In this document: piece by piece, positions 1 to 10,250 of the stretch
Layout of the letters: every line of letters starts with the position of its first letter
Position numbering within the stretch: the stretch's first letter is position 1
DNA from: Leguminivora glycinivorella
Lineage: Eukaryota > Arthropoda > Insecta > Lepidoptera > Tortricidae
Reading direction: 5' to 3'
Length of the DNA: 64,000 nt
NCBI RefSeq assembly: GCF_023078275.1
Contig: NC_062994.1
Coordinates: forward strand, 9,681,545-9,745,544
Notes under the pieces: generated by a model
The model's input: only the letters and a program-made list of their open reading frames with translations
Told to the model about the DNA's origin: nothing
Database searches by the model: none
Translations under genes and position numbers: made by a program

Positions 1-213
1 TTGATATTTTGAAGACAACATAAGTGTACAACTAGGGAACAAATCAAATTATTTTATTGAATATTTTTTGATTTGTTCTTTTTTCAAGTAGTCACACTAC
101 TACATATAAATTATAAATTGAACACTAATTGCTCGCCCTTAGAGTTGGTCAAAAGGCGCCTAGCCTTATCAGAGATAACATACAATAGAGAAATTTCGTC
201 GGGTACCACGGCA

Positions 214-345
214 GGCGGGTGGTCTAGTGGTAAAGACGTTAGCCACGTAAGTTGAAGACCCGGAATCGATTCCCGGCTCGGCCACCAGTAGGCCTTGTCG
301 TTTTTTCTTTCGTGTATGATATCTATTTCAATTTACAACATAAGG
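214..345 (+). repeat. tRNA-derived SINE fragment
   Basis: The segment opens with a tRNA-like head: an A-box-like stretch (GGTCTAGTGGTAAAGACG), a B-box-like stretch (GGAATCGATTCCCGG) and GGTGG/CCACC ends that could pair. A tail without tRNA similarity (TTGTCGTTTTTTCTTTCGTG) follows, as in a SINE. The region between the boxes is too altered for a working tRNA. Confidence 0.6.
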
Positions 346-782
346 GTAGCATATAATTTCTCTGAAAAAGGCTTGCAGTTTGAGTTACGTACGTAGACTA
401 ACTAATATATTAGTGTCACACTCATGGTAGCGCTACATGCTAGTTTCCGCACAGACTTTAAACAAAAAAACGCGTAACACGGCAAATCAGTGCCATTGAC
501 GTCACCGATAAACGGTATACTTAGTGCTAAACTAAAACTAATGGCCGGGGTCAATGGACTCTACTAAATGTAACATGCTCTAGTGTGTTCTAGTCTATAG
601 ATTCGCGATGGATGGTTAAGGATGGTACACATAAACGTTATAGTGGTTGTGAGCGTTGCGAGTGATTCTAACCACGCATTTGTGAGGCCCAAAAAAAGAT
701 TTTTTTAAATACAAATGAGGAAATTTTTCCAAGATTTTTTTTTTTAATTATGTTTTTTTGTATTCCTACTTGTAAAGGCAAA
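346..782. other. no gene seen
   Basis: AT-rich non-coding sequence with no splice-bounded frame, and no repeat shared with the rest of the window that I can recognise. Confidence 0.5.
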
Positions 783-1040
783 CATGAACTATTTTTTTTT
801 ATGGGATATGGTAAGCGACATTGTACCCCATAAATTTGAAGGGTAGGCAGAGCACATGAACTACTGAAATTTCAGTGTCACTCTTGACAAAAAGGGGTTG
901 AAAGAAATCGAAATTGTGACATTGCAGTGACAGGTTGCCAGCCTCTTGCCTAATACGCCACAATTTAACCCATATCCCACAGTCGACTTCTATGACACCC
1001 ACGGGAAGAAAGGGGCTGGTGAAATTCTTAGCCCGTCACA
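783..1040 (-). repeat. Repeat family R, diverged copy
   Basis: Read on the minus strand this matches the copies at 18065, 33026 and 60145: a GGGTTAAGAATTTCACC-like start, a CCCACGGGAAGAAAG-like block, then GGCTGGCAACCTGTCACTGC and GCCTACCC before the tail. It is diverged and has lost the GTAT tail. Confidence 0.65.
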
Positions 1041-1235
1041 TTTTTACTTAAAAAGTAAGTGTTATTCATAAAACTGGCACTTAAAGTAAGTTTTGACGAA
1101 AACATCATTTGTTAAAGGTTTTTTTTCTGACATCTATCAAAAACATCATTTTTTAAAGGTTTTTGACGTGTTTTCTCCACGTATTTTATTTGAAAATTGA
1201 TATCAATGAGGCTAAGTGAGGGGAAAAGACTATTT

Positions 1236-1335
1236 TCTCTCGTGTGTTAAAAAACAATTCCATTAACATCGTGGTAGAATCCTTTCAACTCGTTTTTCAA
1301 ACACTCGGCGTTAAAATTTTTTGTATAACAAATAA
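1236..1335 (-). repeat. Partial family C repeat, inverted
   Basis: Contains TCTCGTGTGTTAAAAAAC and CACTCGGCGTTAAAAT and ends TATAACAAATAACTA. This is the reverse complement of the 5' part of the family C copy that starts at about 1484, so the pair could form a foldback. Confidence 0.55.
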
Positions 1336-1454
1336 CTATTTTTTTAATTGGTAATAACACTGAATCTATGAAGCTACGTCAAGTGGACAAAAAATATAGA
1401 AATCTACCTCAGATATTTTATAATTACTTTGCTCTTCCATCAGTTCAGTCAATA

Positions 1455-2072
1455 GGCTAGTTTCCTATACTTCAAATAATAGTTATTTGTTATACAAGGG
1501 GGCAAAGTTGTATTTTAACGCCGAGTGTGGAATTGAAAAACGAGCAAGTGAAAGGATTCTATAGTTGAACCACGAGCGAAGCGAGTGGTTCCAGAATAGA
1601 ATCCTGAACTTGCGAGTTTTTTAACACACGAGAAGTAAAATACATTTGCACCCGAGTGTAACACAAAACTTTTCCCCTCACTATAGCGAGGAAACTACAA
1701 CGCAAAAAATGCGTTTATCACTGCTTCCAGTAGTTCCACAGGTGGTAAATCATCTTTATTACTAGATTCACCTACTTTTATCAATTTTAAAGCACTTAAT
1801 TTGACTTTATTCAAGGTCAAATTACTTTACCCACTAGTGGATAAAATGCGAAAATATTTTATGCAGTGCACGAAATAAAGCACCACATAATTAGAAGAAA
1901 AATATGGACAGTTAAACATAATTTCGATTTAATACGTCAAAGAGAAATATATAAAGTAAATGAATTGACCGTGACGTCACTCCTTAGTATTTCATAGTAA
2001 TCCCATATTAGCAAATCGTTTTGACAGTTCTTAAAAAGAAGCTGAATTTGACTAGTAGGAAACTAGCCCATT
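1455..2072 (+). mobile_element. MITE-like element with GGCTAGTTTCCTA ends, carrying family C core
   Basis: The segment starts GGCTAGTTTCCTA and ends TAGGAAACTAGCC, a 13-bp terminal inverted repeat. Inside is the 5' part of the family C core (about 1484-1850), including the palindromic GAGCGAAGCGAG, then a tail shared with 25600-25770 (ATTGACCGTGACGTCAC and TTTTGACAGTT). There is no open frame, so a non-autonomous DNA element is likely. The core is cut short compared with the copies at 25.2 and 58.3 kb. Confidence 0.6.
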
Positions 2073-2446
2073 ATATTATAAAGTCTAACTGTAAAACTTG
2101 TAAACGCCGCCTTATTAACGAATGACTGGGCACTTTTTGTCCATACGTCTTCTGTGCTCTTGACAGCTTGTCTAAATCAACCTTTTTATTAGCAGAGTAA
2201 TGTAATGTTTTTTTTATGTGGCTCTCCAATAGACAAGGGTACTTTTAGGTATTTTTCGGAATAAATCTCGAATATCGAATTTCACACGGAGAAAAAAGTC
2301 TCGTCCATGATACCTGAATAGTGTAATCTGAACGAGAAAATCTAGTAAATTCTGGGACAATTGTTCACATAGTATAAATAACTAAACTAGTCTGTTTAAA
2401 TGCGTTGAGATTAGTGAACTAGTTATCTTGTAATTGCTACACATTA
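2073..2446. other. no gene seen
   Basis: AT-rich sequence with no credible exon or repeat boundary. Confidence 0.45.
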
Positions 2447-2449
2447 AAA

Positions 2450-2730
2450 TAGCGTGTATTACTAGAATATTTAGTAATCATAACACGTGGACCGTACAAA
2501 TAAATAATATTTTCTTGCAGAGCTTAATAAATGAAATGTGACCTTGACAATATATTCTTGTAAAGGTAATATATACATTACGTATCATAAAATAAAAATA
2601 TTGTAAGGGTCACACAGTCAAATTGTGTGTATTACTAGATTATTAAGTATTTATAACAAATGGAGTGTCTAAATAAACAAAATAATGTAAACTCCACAAG
2701 AAATTCTTGTAAAGGTTATAAAACTTCAGT
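2450..2730. repeat. Diverged tandem duplication, period about 173 bp
   Basis: GTGTATTACTAGA recurs at 2454 and 2627, and each copy is followed at a similar distance by ATTCTTGTAAAGGT. The two units have diverged by substitutions and small indels. Confidence 0.5.
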
Positions 2731-2894
2731 TAGGCCAATAATAGGTATCGTTAAGAATACAAGTCATCTGATATATATTACATTCTCTTCATTTATGTAA
2801 ACTTCATTAAATGGTTGATAGAACAAGAAAGTTAGTTACAGCAACTGCATTTATGGTACTCTCTAATAAATATACAATTGCGTTAACGTGTTAT

Positions 2895-3321
2895 ATTTTT
2901 ATCGGTACCTATGAATTTGTCTGTGCACTGTATAGACAACTAACATTTCTTGTAAATGTAAAAAAAGGTTTGTTGTCTATACAAGGTGGTTCAGTAGGAT
3001 TAAAGGCCGAGCCACGCCAGATACGTGTACGTAGACGTGTGCGTGGCGTGCGCGCTGTAAAGTACGAATCTTCAAAAGGGATGATACACCGCTAGACACA
3101 CACGGGAAACACGTCACACAAGCGGTGTAATCTCTAATGAGGATTCGTCATTTACACCGCGTACGCTACGCGCACGTCTACGTACACGTATCTGGCGTGG
3201 CTCAGCCTTTAATCCTACTGTACCACCTTGTATAGACAACAAACCTTTTCTTACATTTACAAGAAATGTTAGTTGTCTATACAGTGCACAGACAAATTCA
3301 TAGGTACCTACCGATAAAAAT
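2895..3321. mobile_element. Foldback element, arms about 180 bp
   Basis: The left arm (2895 to about 3075) and right arm (about 3135-3321) are near-complementary. They share the ATTTTTATCGG end, TTGTCTATACAAGGTGGT, and a CpG-rich part (GATACGTGTACGTAGACGTG). The loop holds a second small palindrome, TACACCGCT/AGCGGTGTA. The open frame through the left arm is a by-product of the repeat. Confidence 0.8.
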
Positions 3322-3711
3322 GCAGGTTGCTAGGACCAGTTCCAAGAGACAGAAGCCTAGAGTTGAAACTGGGATCCGGAAACCTGGGTCACCCAGCATA
3401 TGGAATGGATGCTATGAGCGGTGAAAATTGGTGAATCTGAAAGTAAATAAAATAATTATATAATTTGTTAAAAAATATTATTCAACGATCCTTAGTGCAA
3501 GACTTTGTTCATATATTCGTCAGTGTTAATAGAACCGTCCTTCATTTCGTCCAAAATTTATATTTTGCAGAATTTTTCCACTTTTGTTCCACAGTATGGC
3601 ATGGGTCACAGGAAACTTGCAACCATTGTAAATCATCTGAAAAAGACATTAAAATTTCTATGAATAAATTTTACATTAAGTAATATTCTACGTCCACTTC
3701 AGATATATATA
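3322..3711. other. no gene seen
   Basis: Starts with about 100 bp of higher GC (3323-3425) in which I find no open frame bounded by splice sites. The rest is AT-rich. Confidence 0.4.
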
Positions 3712-4488
3712 AAGACTGTCCACGATAAAAAGTGGTCATATATAACATGGTAAATCTTGAGAATAATGATAATTTATAAGCAGCATATTTGTCAAATAAT
3801 TTGTAGATATTAAACTACATTATAAAAATACAAACAAATTATAAACTTTAGGTGTCCTATGAATTTTAGCAGTATGTATCTCATGATAACAATATTTTTT
3901 TGTACAGTGTCTTCTTGCAGTCTTTAAGTACAACAGTTTTAATGACAAAAATATTTTTTTAATGTTTAATTATAATAGCCAAAATATACCCTATTACATA
4001 TTGATTTTACGATAGTAAAAATTTTTCTGATTGTAATCAGATTAACAAAGTACTGAGATTTTCTAACTTTGCTGAATTCGAATTTTTGACCCTTTTTGGC
4101 TCTCCATACAAAAACAACCGTCAGTGCTTGGAGTAGAAAGTCTTCCTGACTACCAAAAGTCGAAATGAGTTTCAAAAAGTATTTTTTTGTCTGCTAAGAT
4201 GTCATTCTAATGTGTGTAAAACAGCTTATAAAAATATAAGTATTTATAAAATTGTGCCCACGCTTCCTGCGTGTGAAGTTTGTTAAAAAACTGTACAAGA
4301 AATGAAATACTTGATGGTATACATTCGGCGAAACCTCAGACACACTAAAGCATTATAAGGAATAGCTTTAATTATTATATAGTTTTATGTATACAGATTT
4401 ATCAAAATATAATATTGCTTCAAAATGTGCATTCAGGAAGAAAGATTTATCATGTTATGTATGACCACTTTTTATCGTGGACAGTCCT
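3712..4488. mobile_element. Non-autonomous DNA transposon, about 45-bp TIRs, TA duplication
   Basis: The left end carries GACTGTCCACGATAAAAAGT and continues to about 3757. The right end (about 4438-4488) is its reverse complement with a few mismatches. TA flanks both ends (3710-3711 and 4489-4490). About 780 bp long with no transposase frame. A TA duplication suggests mobilisation by a Tc1/mariner-type transposase, which is inferred. Confidence 0.72.
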
Positions 4489-4630
4489 TATTTGTTCAGT
4501 ATTTAGATTTTGCCCACGTAATGTCGTATGAATTTGTATGCAATGTAAAATGAATACAACATTATATGCCTTTTTACTCACCATTCTAATTATCTACTAA
4601 GTTCTACATGATGTACGGTATGTGACTCAC

Positions 4631-4694
4631 CTGCTTTTGCCAACTCTGCCATCTCCCATCCTTGCAAGAGTTTTTGCACCTCTTCATCCATTTC
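4631..4694 (-). CDS. Candidate internal or first coding exon, function unknown
   Basis: On the minus strand a 64-bp open segment is bounded by a good acceptor (CCATTTTAG before GAAATGGATG) and a good donor (AAAAGCAG before GTGAGTCAC). Reading from GAA it encodes EMDEEVQKLLQGWEMAELAK, acidic and helix-forming, and an ATG at 4689-4691 could be a start codon. A peptide of the type VQKLLQxW..xxL resembles the first helix of SAM-like domains in some insect transposon-derived proteins, but that is an impression only. The neighbours are repeats and no partner exon was found on this strand. It could be a real exon of a gene with long introns, or a relic of a transposon-derived gene. Third-position GC is modest. 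Transcript support is absent. Confidence 0.4.
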
Positions 4695-4829
4695 CTAAAA
4701 TGGAAACTACCAAACGAATGGATAATACGTAGTGAGTACGTTTAACGATAAATAATATAACCTATTGCGATCCGCGTCCATACCACGCGTGATGACACGT
4801 AAATGGCCGCCGACCACGCCTCAAAACAT

Positions 4830-5365
4830 TGCGTTTCGTTACACAAGCAAAACATTTATTTATGCGGACAATATTTTTGTTATAACAATTATTTTTCGGT
4901 GTATATTACGAGAATATCATTGTTATTTTTTTACAAGAGGCGCAAAGTAAAATCAACTATACTGCTATAGCATTCACTAAGATATACAATGGTACTTAAA
5001 CATGGCGTTTCGTTACAAAAACGAAACACATATTTATACTAACTAAATACTTTTTCAACAGAACTATTTGTTCACCAGTATACATTACGAGAATATTATT
5101 GTCATTATTTACAAGAGCTGCAAAGTAATACCAACTTATAAAACAGTCATATCAACTATACTGCGATGGCATTCGCTACGATACAAATAATAGAGTTGAC
5201 AGCGATGCGTACATATTTATACAAACTTAATATTTTTAAATATAACTCTTCGTTGAGTTTACATTACAAGAATATTCTTTTTATTTCTTTACGAGAACTA
5301 CAAAGTAATGGCAACGTATAAAAAAGTTACAGGAAGTATACTGTGATAGTAACCGCTAAGATTAA
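4830..5365. repeat. Tandem array, three diverged units of 179 bp
   Basis: ATTACGAGAATAT starts at 4905 and 5084, and ATTACAAGAATAT at 5263, exactly 179 bp apart each time. Each unit continues with TTTACAAGAGxxGCAAAGTAA-like sequence and CAACTATACTGC. A local satellite-like tandem duplication. Confidence 0.7.
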
Positions 5366-5719
5366 GATTGTAAAGATAATTTTTATTTTTTTGGCATTAC
5401 AAGAAGCTTCTTGTTAATAGAATTATCGTAACCTTTATTCTATTAGTTGTAAATAAAACTAGAGTTCTCGTATATGTAATTCAAACAGAACTGTTTAGTG
5501 CATATTAATGTTTGCTTAGTTCTATTGAATTCAAAATATAGTAAACGTAACAATACAGTTGTTTTTATTACGAGATTGTAGTATCAGTTACGATAAATCT
5601 ATTTTACTAAACGTTCTGGTAGTATTGTTAAAATATTTTTTTCCGTGCACCAGATCTGGGGATCGATTTGAATTTCGAACGCAAGAATTCGCCGTTCGAA
5701 AGTCTGTGGAAAACGAACG
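5366..5719. other. no gene seen
   Basis: AT-rich sequence. Around 5660-5710 there is an imperfect palindrome on TTCGAA (GAATTTCGAACGC / GCCGTTCGAAAG). No coding signal. Confidence 0.4.
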
Positions 5720-5721
5720 TA

Positions 5722-5962
5722 AGGCACTGGTCCCACCGTCCCACCGCGAGCTAGTAAGCTATGAGCTATCGGCTATAAAAACGAACAAAAGATAAGCACT
5801 CCCGTGTAAATAAAAGAGACACGGCGATATTGATAGCTCACCGCTGGGCGAGTAACTATAAACATCGCCGTGTCTCTTTTATTTACGCGGGAGTGATTAT
5901 CTTTTGTTCGTTTTTATAGCCGATAGTTCATAGCTTACTAGCTCGCGGTGGGACCAGTGCCT
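5722..5962. mobile_element. Foldback MITE, ends AGGCACTGGTCCCACC, TA duplication
   Basis: The two arms (5722-5832 and 5852-5962) are nearly perfect reverse complements and share CACTGGTCCCACCG, TCGGCTATAAAAACGAACAA and AAAAGAGACACGGCGAT. TA lies on both sides (5720-5721 and 5963-5964). The left arm has an 8-bp internal duplication (TCCCACCG). Pieces of the same family occur near 30.15, 30.77, 31.15, 32.04 and 51.42 kb. Confidence 0.82.
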
Positions 5963-6123
5963 TATGCTATTTGTGAAAAAGGACGGCTAGTATAATTTTA
6001 AAACTAGTGGTAATGACCACTCGTTCGATTCTATTAGTAGAATTTAAATCGCTAGTAGTGGAAATAGTATTGAACGAATTTCACGAAATCGAATTGACCG
6101 GGATTCAAATATCGTTCCCCTGG

Positions 6124-6346
6124 ACGTGTTTGGGCTCATTCTTCTCATAATCACGAGCTGATTAGATCCCGCCGATAAAAAAAATTATTCCAATTTTTTC
6201 CATACAAAAGTCGAGTTTCCAATACGTCACGCTCGTAGTAAGTTCATACTAAAATCGTGACGTAAAGGAAAAAAAATGAGGACACATTTTTTTATCGTCA
6301 GGATCGAATCAGCTCGTGATTCTGAGAAGAATGAACCGAAACACGT
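6124..6346. mobile_element. Foldback MITE
   Basis: ACGTGTTTxGGxTCATTCTT at the left is mirrored at the right, and the arms share AATCACGAGCTGATT and CGATAAAAAAA. A second inner pair (ACGTCACG / CGTGACGT) sits in the centre. No open frame. Confidence 0.72.
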
Positions 6347-6678
6347 CACGTCCGGTGAAATTCGATATTCGGGATTTATTTTGAAAAACACCCTTTTACA
6401 GAATGTGTGGACTTGCCCTTAAAACCGAAAACCTACAAAGAATAGGTACATACATCGTTCTCAGAGATTTCGCTGAAGCCTTTTGAGATGGATATCTCAA
6501 GATTGAAATTATTAAATTCAATTTCGTTAAAATTAATTGCTTGTAACTTTGGTTCATAAACTCGATTAATTCTAGATGTTAGACATGTTCAATTAGGCTT
6601 AGGGTTTAGAGTTAAGGCCTGTGCACACTGGTTGCATGTCCTGTGACGTATATGAAGTCATTCGCAATAGTATATTAT

Positions 6679-6855
6679 ATACTAGCTTTTGCCCGCGGCT
6701 TCGCTCGCATTGGAAAGAGACAAAAAGTGGCCTATGTCACTCTCCATTTCTTCAACTATCTCCACTTAAAAAAACACATACTTACGTCGCTCCGTTTTGC
6801 CGTGAAAGACGGACAAACAGACACACACACTTTCCCATTTATAATATTAGTATGG
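6679..6855 (+). repeat. SINE-like repeat S4
   Basis: Starts CTAGCTTTTGCCCGCGGCTT and ends with ACAGACACACACACTTTCCC then ATAATATTAGTATGGA. The same start and end occur at 59571-59795. Short retroposons with this start are widespread in arthropods. Non-coding. Confidence 0.65.
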
Positions 6856-7185
6856 ACTAGGTAAACTCCTTGGGCACGGTGCCGATGCCGTATTGCCGTA
6901 GACACTGGCAGCATTTCCTCGTTGTAACGCTAGGCTTATTATTTGGGCGAGGAAGCTGCCAGCCCTACGGTCGCCGCTGACCTCCGTCAGTTTTTTTGAT
7001 AATTCCTTAAATAAATTCCCAAGGCCAACGGTCTCAACGCCAAATGGTACGAAATTGTATTCGGCGCCAAGACCCCTATATTTGACTTTCTTTAATTTTT
7101 CGGCCGCTTCAGTAAGATGTGCTAATGCACACTCAAAGACTAATTCGACCGACATCGCTCTAAAAGGTGTGTGACATTTCAACAC
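6847..7185 (-). pseudogene. C-terminal fragment of a repeat-encoded protein (GDRRAGSFLAQ family)
   Basis: The open frame of 112 codons reads AAEKLKKVKYRGL, then EYNFVPFGVETVG, then a helix-rich stretch KELSKKLTEVSGDRRAGSF, ending near SLALQRGNAASVYG. From memory, this tail follows a KRPDG...PWxxGRxLxWD motif in repetitive proteins of invertebrate genomes, often joined to a reverse transcriptase, so it is probably the 3' coding end of a retroelement. The motif itself is missing here, so the copy is truncated at its 5' side. The fragment at 9048-9425 on the same strand holds the preceding part of the same family. The frame has no stops, but the first codons and the last 15 or so come from flanking DNA. 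Parent element class uncertain. Confidence 0.55.
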
Positions 7186-7999
7186 CAGCTACCTATTGTA
7201 ATGGCCGACAGAAAGTCGTGCGCAGTGCGACCTTGGATCGAATAAAGAGACTAGACCGCAAAGATCACTTTCCTAGTATAGCTGCCGGCATTTTGAGAAA
7301 AAAGCAGATATAACCTGTTCTAGGAATCTTAAAGAATCGCCTAAAGATAGCGTTAAAGTACTAGAGCGAAGTTTTTTCAAAATTTGTAGCGTATTTTAGA
7401 TACGGCTGGAAAAAATACATTAAATTTTTTGAGGTCATTGACCTTGAGAAAGGTCTTCATGACAAACTTAGGTCTAAAAATGTGAATAAAGACACAAAAT
7501 CTAAATATATGATTTTTTTTTTCTAAAATACTCGAAAATAACACGTAATATGAAGAATGCTTCTGCTAAAGTTCAATGAGATTGAGAAAAGAACTAAGTT
7601 ACTAGACCTAAATGTAATTACCTATTAATTTCTTATATTTTTATATCATGCCCTCTTCAAATCGTGTGGGTAGATATTAGTTTACAAATAACGATGCTTA
7701 CACCCACCAGTGTATAACGACCTTAACTTAAAAAGATTACCACTAACAATTACAGACTCACAATTCTACATCTCACCCTTAATACCAACGCACAAGAATC
7801 ATATTCGTATGATTTTCATTTTTACAAACGCATTGAATATCTTTGTACAAACTTATCGATGTATTCGAATTTCAAACCTTAGCTCTTTTTGTTTTTTAAT
7901 TAAATTTGAAAAGCGAACGCAAATTGTTCTATGAATGCAAATTTAAAAATGCAATCGATAAATATCAAATTAGTTCTTAAACTGTTAGCTGGGGAGTTT
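7186..7999. other. no gene seen
   Basis: AT-rich non-coding stretch. No frame bounded by splice sites and no repeat shared with other parts of the window. Confidence 0.45.
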
Positions 8000-9035
8000 A
8001 TTGAAAAACCTTAAATTTTTTGACCAAAGCATGAAACTTGGCACAGTTGTTCCTTATATCAAAATAAGCCGATTAAGATCGGGAGCCTTCGGGAGCCTCC
8101 CCCCTGGGGCCCGGGAGGGGGGGTCAAAGTTCCGCTTCACCCGGCTTGGTTTGAAAAATTCTAACTTACCCCGTTTAGTTAATAGGTCATGTTTGGTATC
8201 GTTTTCGAGTAAATCAATAACGTAGAATTCGTTTTCAGTACTAAAATTATCATTTAATGGTAAATAAAATAAAAAAAATTAAAAAATTTGAAATTTTCAT
8301 CCATGATTTACAAATTCAAGTCATCATAAATGACAAACTGTTTGCTTTTTCTATAAATAAAAAATATGACATGATAGCCTATTTAATATAGATTATAAAA
8401 AATATAACTTTTATCCACCTTTACTAACGTTAAGTTCCACAAAAAAATTACTTTAAGACGCGCGGCGTCGGTACGCCGCGAGCGTAATTTTAAAATGCCT
8501 TTATTTTAGAAACTCTATTAGACCCCGTTTAGCTATTAGGTCATGTTTGATATCGTTTTCGAGTAAATCAATAACGTAGAATTCATTTTTGGTACTAAAA
8601 TTATAATTTAATGGTAAGTAAAATTAAAAAAAATTAAAAAATTTGAAATTTTCATCCATGATTTACAAATTCAAGTCATCATAAATGACAAACTGTTTGC
8701 TTTTTCTATAAATAAAAAATATGATAAGAAAGCCTATTTAATATAGATTATAAAAAATATAACTTTTATTCACCTTCACAAACGTTAAGTTCCACTAAAA
8801 AATTACTTTAAGACGCGCGGCGTCGGGACGCCGCGAGCGTAATTTTAAAATACCTCTATTTTAAAAACTCTATTAGACCCGGTTTAGCTATTAGGTCATG
8901 TTTGATATAGTTTTCGAGTAAATTAATAACAAAGAATTTATTTTTGGTACTACAATTATAATTTAATTGTAAATAAATTAAAAAAAAAATCATCTATAAT
9001 TTGCAAATTCAAGTCAACAAAAATGTCAACCGTTT
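8000..9035 (+). repeat. GC-rich leader plus 2.4 tandem units of a 354-bp repeat
   Basis: TAGGTCAT recurs at 8183, 8537 and 8892 (spacing 354 and 355). Each unit holds TCGTTTTCGAGTAAAT, TTGCTTTTTCTATAAATAAA and a GC hairpin (GCGCGGCGTC...GACGCCGCG-like). The leader 8017-8160 is unusually GC-rich (GGGAGCCTCCCCCCTGGGGC). An inverted block with the same leader and units lies at 11372-12085. Confidence 0.78.
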
Positions 9036-9047
9036 GCTTTTTCTCTT

Positions 9048-9425
9048 ATGTCACCAAACACCCAGACAAGTTTGGTGGAAACTTCCTTCACGAACTGCTT
9101 GGTGTCTGATGACCATGGTCCAAATGTTTCAAATGCAATTGCCGCAAATATGTAGTTGTTTTTTAAAAATGCATATTTGCGCGTTTAAACTGGGCGTTTT
9201 GCAGCAGCAGTCTCTGGTTTCTGGGCCGAGCGTTAGACGTTGGACGGAGCCAAGGTATCCACACAGGTCACGCCCCACGCCAAGGGTCGTCCCAGAAACC
9301 AAGGCAAAAGCAAGCAACCATCAGGCCGCTTTCCGTCTGCTGCTGACAAGCCGACAGGTTCGAGGGTTGTCGGCATGTTCGCTGTGCCGAGAGCCTTGCG
9401 GATTAAATCGTTAAGTGCAGTGTGT
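9048..9425 (-). pseudogene. Decayed repeat-encoded protein with KRPDG...PW..GR motif
   Basis: On the minus strand the frame begins LNDLIRKALGTANMPTTLEP and continues VGLSAADGKRPDGCLLLPWF, then GRPLAWGVTCVDTLAPSNV before a stop. The reading resumes after a stop and frame change as AQKPETAAAKRP, KRANMHF and NYIFAAIAFETFGPWSSD, then KQFVKEVSTKLVWVFGDIRE. Order and spacing match the family whose tail is seen at 6847-7185. The pattern RPDG...PWxxGRxLxWDxT resembles a PD-(D/E)XK-type nuclease, as in the C-terminal endonucleases of some non-LTR retroelements (inference). The expected WD is WG here. Two in-frame stops and at least one frameshift make this a pseudogene. Confidence 0.6.
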
Positions 9426-9524
9426 CACAAAATTCGGCCAGCAATAGACTGACAGTGGAGTCCGTGGTGTCCTAATGCGTCGGCAGCAAGGGTGTGGTTG
9501 GCATGTCTTTAGCCCCAGTCTTAG

Positions 9525-9646
9525 ACAAATGGCAGTATATGATGAAGTAAGGCAGCCTCGGAAGGAGGTATGTTCTCCAAGTGTCGATCTTTTCTAGTAA
9601 AGAGGTTCTTCCGGCACTCATTCACTGTTGCGTAAGGACCCTTGAT
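9525..9646 (-). pseudogene. Exon fragment of IPPSEAAL family, inverted copy
   Basis: Read on the minus strand, a splice-acceptor-like TTGTTTCAG (9647-9655) precedes a stretch that encodes, in one frame, ECRKNLFTRKDRHLENIPPS and then EAALLHHILPF before a stop. The same peptide with substitutions is found in the plus-strand copy at 10125-10645, and the intron-like sequence next to it is duplicated too (9647-9840 against 9933-10124). So this is an inverted genomic duplication of an exon and its intron, not a retrocopy. The cysteine-rich end of the family is absent here. Confidence 0.5.
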
Positions 9647-10250
9647 CTGAAACAATATGTGCATTGTCATTTTATTTAAACAGATTCTGCAACTATCAAA
9701 TTACAACATTTTGGTGGATCACCTTCACTATTACACACTTACCTATCATACAAGATAATTACAAACTTTAGTAGAATCTGATTAGCCTATCTATGATATT
9801 GCTCCATCTCGTAATAGTTTGAAGCCTTGGGTGGCCATGTTTCTCCCTTGTTGATCGTTTCAAGCTGCGTTTATCGTACCTGTCCCATACTATGTCTAAT
9901 CTAGAAACGTTTTCTTTTGGCTTTGAAGCTTAGCCAGGCCACTCAAGGTGTCAAACTATTACAAGATGGAGCAATATCAGAGGCAAATCAGATTCTACTA
10001 AAGTTTGTAATAATTTTCTATGATACGTAACGTAAGTGGGTAATACTGAAGGTTACGTGATCCACCAAAAAGTTGTAATTTGATAGTTGTAGACTCTAAA
10101 ATGATAATGCACATATTGTTTCAGACCAAGTCGTTGCGCAACGGTGAATGAGTGGTCGAAGTACCTACCTCTTTAGGTACCAGAAAAGATCGACAATTGG
10201 AGAACATACCTCCTTCAGAGGCTGCCTTGGATCAGCATATACTGCGCACA
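9535..10250. repeat. Inverted duplication, arms about 310 bp
   Basis: The left arm 9535-9840 and right arm 9933-10250 are reverse complements with moderate divergence. Shared landmarks are GGAGCAATATCA/TGATATTGCTCC, CAAATTACAACATTTTGGTG and GAGAACATACCTCCTTC. The spacer 9841-9932 is unique. Confidence 0.7.

Noticed and set aside
214..290. Functional tRNA gene
   Set aside because: A and B boxes and end pairing are visible, but the anticodon arm does not form and an unrelated tail follows as in a SINE.
2811..3095. 94-codon frame in the 2.9-kb foldback
   Set aside because: The frame runs through an inverted-repeat arm with no homologous protein pattern; the other arm gives the same frame in reverse.
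6621..6864. Two overlapping plus-strand frames of 79 and 73 codons
   Set aside because: They lie in the S4 retroposon and flanks; the peptide with many Thr/His comes from the ACACACAC part.
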